A DNA stretch of 59,207 nt. Origin: Candidatus Oscillibacter pullicola (GTDB lineage Bacteria; Bacillota; Clostridia; Oscillospirales; Oscillospiraceae). The position numbers were made by a program, and so were the translations under genes. The DNA lies in the NCBI GenBank assembly GCA_019118935.1, contig DWXY01000033.1, positions 1 to 59,207 on the forward strand, written 5' to 3'. The notes beneath the pieces were generated by a model. The model was not told where the DNA came from, searched no databases, and worked only from the letters and a program-made list of their open reading frames with translations. How positions within the stretch are numbered: position 1 is the stretch's first letter; every line of letters begins with the position of its first letter. This document shows positions 56,987 through 59,207 of this stretch, one piece after another.

Positions 56987-57670
56987 TCACGTCTCCTCCA
57001 GCGTCTCCAGCGCGGCCTTGGCCGCCGCCTGCTCGGCCTCTTTCTTGCTGTGGCCGGAACCGGCGCCGATGGGCAGTCCGTTGAGCTGCACCTCCGCCTG
57101 GAAGGTCTTGTCGTGGTCCGGCCCCGCCTCGCCGGTCATGTGGTAGGTGAGCACCTGATCCGCCTGGCGCTGGACCAGCTCCTGCAGAGCCGTCTTGTAG
57201 TCCCGGCGGCGCTCCTCCACCACCTCTTCCTTCTCCGCGTCCAGCAGGCAGCGGTGGATCAGGGCAGAGGCCGCCTCGATCCCCCCGTCCAGATACACGG
57301 CGGCAAACACCGCCTCCGTGGCGTCCGCCAGGATGGAGATCCGCTCCCGGCCGCCGCCGGCCTCCTCGCCCCGGCCCAGCTTCAGATACTGGCCCAGGCC
57401 CAGCTTCTGCGCCACTTCATACAGGCTCTGCTCACACACCAGGGCCGCCCGGATGCGGGTCAGGTCCCCCTCCGGAAGGTCCGGGTGCTGGCAGAAGAGA
57501 AACTCCGCCGTCACAAAGCCCAGCACGGAGTCCCCCAGGAACTCCAGCCGCTCGTTGCTGCGCAGCCCGGCGGCCCGGTGCTCGTTGGCGTAGGAGCTGT
57601 GGTTCAGCGCCTCCTCCAGCAGAGCCTGGTTGCGGAAGGTGTAATTCAGTTTTTTCTCCAGATCCCGCAT
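56987..57670 (-). CDS. rnc: Ribonuclease III
   Basis: A 227-residue double-strand-specific RNase. The signature NERLEFLGDSVLGFV (catalytic Glu and Asp) is near residue 40, with a second acid pair in DATEAVFAAVYLDGG. The C-terminal dsRNA-binding domain (about 155-225) ends in GHSKKEAEQAAAKAALETL. The start is taken at ATG 57670 (MRDLEKKLNYTF), with GGGAG upstream; a TTG five codons earlier is less likely. It follows acpP with a short GC hairpin between them. Confidence 0.95.
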   Translation of the reverse strand: MRDLEKKLNYTFRNQALLEEALNHSSYANEHRAAGLRSNERLEFLGDSVLGFVTAEFLFCQHPDLPEGDLTRIRAALVCEQSLYEVAQKLGLGQYLKLGRGEEAGGGRERISILADATEAVFAAVYLDGGIEAASALIHRCLLDAEKEEVVEERRRDYKTALQELVQRQADQVLTYHMTGEAGPDHDKTFQAEVQLNGLPIGAGSGHSKKEAEQAAAKAALETLEET

Positions 57671-57721
57671 ATCGTCCACTCCCAAAAGGAAGCCCCGCTC
57701 TCCGCGGGGCGTTCCTGCAAG

Positions 57722-57970
57722 TTATCCGTTCAGCTTGCCTGCCACGTAATTCACCGCGTCGCCCACGGTCTTGATGGCCTTGACCTCGTCCTCCGCCGTC
57801 TGTCCCAGCTCGAACTCCTCCTCCATGGCCATCACCAACTCCACCAGGTCCACAGAGTCGGCGCCCAGGTCATCTTCGAAGGAGGTCTCCAGCGTCACCT
57901 CGTCCGGCTCCATGCCAAACTGCTCGGACACCAAATCCTTCATGGTCTGAAAAATTTCCTCATTCGACAT
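57722..57970 (-). CDS. acpP: Acyl carrier protein
   Basis: An 82-residue acidic four-helix carrier protein. The phosphopantetheine-bearing serine is in GADSVDLVELVMAMEEEF (residue about 40). It carries growing chains in fatty acid synthesis and donates acyl groups to PlsX. ATG at 57970 (MSNEEIFQTM) is preceded by GAGGGG at 8 bases; a GTG three codons earlier is possible. It lies 82 bases after plsX in the usual plsX-acpP-rnc order. Confidence 0.95.
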   Translation of the reverse strand: MSNEEIFQTMKDLVSEQFGMEPDEVTLETSFEDDLGADSVDLVELVMAMEEEFELGQTAEDEVKAIKTVGDAVNYVAGKLNG

Positions 57971-58052
57971 GTCGTTCACCCCTCAAGGAAAAATGGTTCT
58001 GTGTCTCGTTGGGGACATCATACGGCATCCCCCTGGCGGTGTCAATAGGAAA

Positions 58053-59087
58053 TCAATTTTTTTCCACAGACGGCTGGACCCGCATGTGCTCGATGTTGGC
58101 CTGGATGTCCGCGATGAAACCGCTTTCCGCATACTCCTTGGCCCGCAGCACCGCATTTTCGATGGCCCGGGCGTTGGAGCCGCCGTGGGCCTTGATCACC
58201 GGCTTCTGGATCCCCAGGAAGGGCGTGCCGCCCACCTCGCTGGGATCCAGCAGCTTTTTCATCTGCCCCAGATCCCCCTTCACCAGACCGGCGGCCAGCT
58301 TGGTCTTGGTGCTGGAGAGAAACATCTCCTTCAGGGACTTGAGCAGGAACTTGCCCACGCCCTCCATGGTCTTCAGCATCACGTTGCCGGTGAACCCGTC
58401 GGTGACGATCACGTCGGCGGCGCCCATCATGGCCTCGTTGGCCTCCACATTGCCGATGAAGTGGATGCGGCCGGCCTCCCCGGCCTCCTTCAGCAGGGCG
58501 TAGGCCTCAAGGCGCAGGGTGTCGCCCTTCTCCTCCTCCGCGCCGATGTTCAAAAGGCCCACCCGGGGCTGCTCGATGCCCATGACCCGCTGGGCGTAGT
58601 AGCTGCCCAGGTACGCAAACTGGAGCAGGTACTCCGGCGTGCACTCCGCGTTGGCGCCGCAGTCGCAGAGGACCGCCCGTCCCCCGGCGGTGGGAATCTG
58701 GGGCCCCATGGCGGCCCGGCGGATGCCCCGGATGCGCTTGACCACCAGCGTGGCGCCGGAGAGCAGCGCCCCGGTGGACCCGGCGGAGACAAAGGCGTCT
58801 CCCGTGCCGTCCTTCAGCAGGTTCAATCCCACGGTCAGGGAGGAGTCGGGCTTCAGCTTGAAGGCCATGGCGGGGTCGTCCGCGATCTCCACCACCTCTT
58901 TGGCGTCCTTGATCTCAACCCCTGCGGGCAGGCTCTTCTGGCCGCAGGCCTCCACGGCCTTCAGCACCTCCGCCGTCCGGCCCACCAGGATGATCTCCAC
59001 CCCGTGGTTCCGGTTGGCGTCCAGAGCGCCCCGGACGATCTCCAGCGGCGCGTTGTCTCCGCCCATTGCGTCTACGATGATCTTCAT
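58053..59087 (-). CDS. plsX: Phosphate acyltransferase PlsX
   Basis: A 344-residue enzyme making acyl-phosphate from acyl-ACP for phospholipid synthesis. It starts MKIIVDAMGGDNAP, the family hallmark. Further marks are DAFVSAGSTGALLSGAT, NIGAEEEKGD and DVIVTDGFTGNVMLKTMEG. The length is typical. Its ATG overlaps the stop of the upstream gene (ATGA), and acpP follows, as in most Firmicutes. No FapR site was noticed. Confidence 0.97.
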   Translation of the reverse strand: MKIIVDAMGGDNAPLEIVRGALDANRNHGVEIILVGRTAEVLKAVEACGQKSLPAGVEIKDAKEVVEIADDPAMAFKLKPDSSLTVGLNLLKDGTGDAFVSAGSTGALLSGATLVVKRIRGIRRAAMGPQIPTAGGRAVLCDCGANAECTPEYLLQFAYLGSYYAQRVMGIEQPRVGLLNIGAEEEKGDTLRLEAYALLKEAGEAGRIHFIGNVEANEAMMGAADVIVTDGFTGNVMLKTMEGVGKFLLKSLKEMFLSSTKTKLAAGLVKGDLGQMKKLLDPSEVGGTPFLGIQKPVIKAHGGSNARAIENAVLRAKEYAESGFIADIQANIEHMRVQPSVEKN

Positions 59088-59207
59088 GCTTCCCGCACCT
59101 CCTGCTTGATTTGGTCGATGATGGCCAGCGAACGGGCCGACAGCTCCGCGTTCTTGTTCCGCTTCCCCTTCACCCGGTGGTCCAGGGGCGGCATGATGCC
59201 GAAGTTG
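59084..59207 (-). CDS. trmFO: C-terminal end of TrmFO-like tRNA methyltransferase (cut by window edge)
   Basis: The last 40 codons of a gene that continues beyond the window. The translation NFGIMPPLDHRVKGKRNKNAELSARSLAIIDQIKQEVREA matches the C-terminal pattern of TrmFO, the folate-dependent enzyme that makes ribothymidine at tRNA position 54 (family pattern NFG-x-x-P-P-L...K-x-x-K-x-x-R...A-x-R-A-L-x-x-I). The stop overlaps the plsX start by four bases. The call rests on this short segment only. Confidence 0.65.
   Translation of the reverse strand, partial: NFGIMPPLDHRVKGKRNKNAELSARSLAIIDQIKQEVREA

Noticed and set aside
1-59207. CRISPR arrays, tRNA genes or prophage modules
   Set aside because: No regularly spaced repeats, no cloverleaf with a CCA-type end, and no phage or transposase genes were seen in either strand. 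I could not run a dedicated scanner, so a degenerate tRNA-like remnant cannot be fully excluded.

Overview
The window looks like a chromosomal segment of a high-GC Clostridia-class Firmicute, most plausibly an Oscillospiraceae gut anaerobe (Oscillibacter/Lawsonibacter/Flavonifractor type). The evidence is three T-box leaders, a yybP-ykoY riboswitch, an IreB regulator, YlmH, a DUF896 protein, SEDS/PBP genes, a ferredoxin-dependent 2-oxoacid oxidoreductase, strong GGAGG ribosome sites and many intrinsic terminators. The taxonomic call is an inference. I saw no rRNA, tRNA, CRISPR array, transposase or phage structural gene.

Left part (1-16 kb): a lipoprotein gene; a Phe T-box driving pheS-pheT; ireB; a small orphan gene; a secreted SH3/NlpC-P60 hydrolase. 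Two unrelated acetyltransferases of the CatB and CatA types follow, then an AbrB-type regulator / PLP C-S lyase-like enzyme / EamA transporter operon, a DUF368 (PopT-type) lipid-carrier transporter, and a Met T-box driving metN-metI-metQ.

Middle (16-33 kb): a MATE pump; an FHA-SEDS fusion overlapping a class B PBP; a radical SAM enzyme; a ketopantoate reductase-like enzyme; a second MATE pump with an attenuator-like leader; a zinc alcohol dehydrogenase; a zinc-binding lipoprotein with a Fur-family box in its promoter; a four-subunit 2-oxoacid:ferredoxin oxidoreductase (gamma-delta-alpha-beta); and an HpcH/HpaI aldolase.

Right part (33-59 kb): XpaC-like, DUF896, DUF4177, YlmH and an ABC exporter; a zinc-ribbon/Ig/SH3 membrane protein; uridine kinase; a birA - split chromate transporter - prolyl-tRNA editing operon; a DUF523 (TudS-like), DUF3783, GNAT and Nudix group; a MerR-TipAS regulator; a P2-type ATPase behind a Mn2+ riboswitch; an amino-acid permease; YjbQ; Smr, omega-amidase-like and MGMT-like genes; an aminotransferase behind an Ala T-box; FtsK; UppP; and the rnc-acpP-plsX-trmFO cluster.

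The least expected signal is a family of short palindromic intergenic elements placed in sense orientation just after stop codons. At two loci (yjbQ and uppP) the 3' end of the host gene is duplicated on the far side of the element. A third, shorter relative follows pheT. Other notable points are an inserted second OB-like domain in PheT, the FHA-SEDS fusion, and leader RNAs that indicate the likely substrates of an aminotransferase (alanine) and a cation ATPase (manganese).
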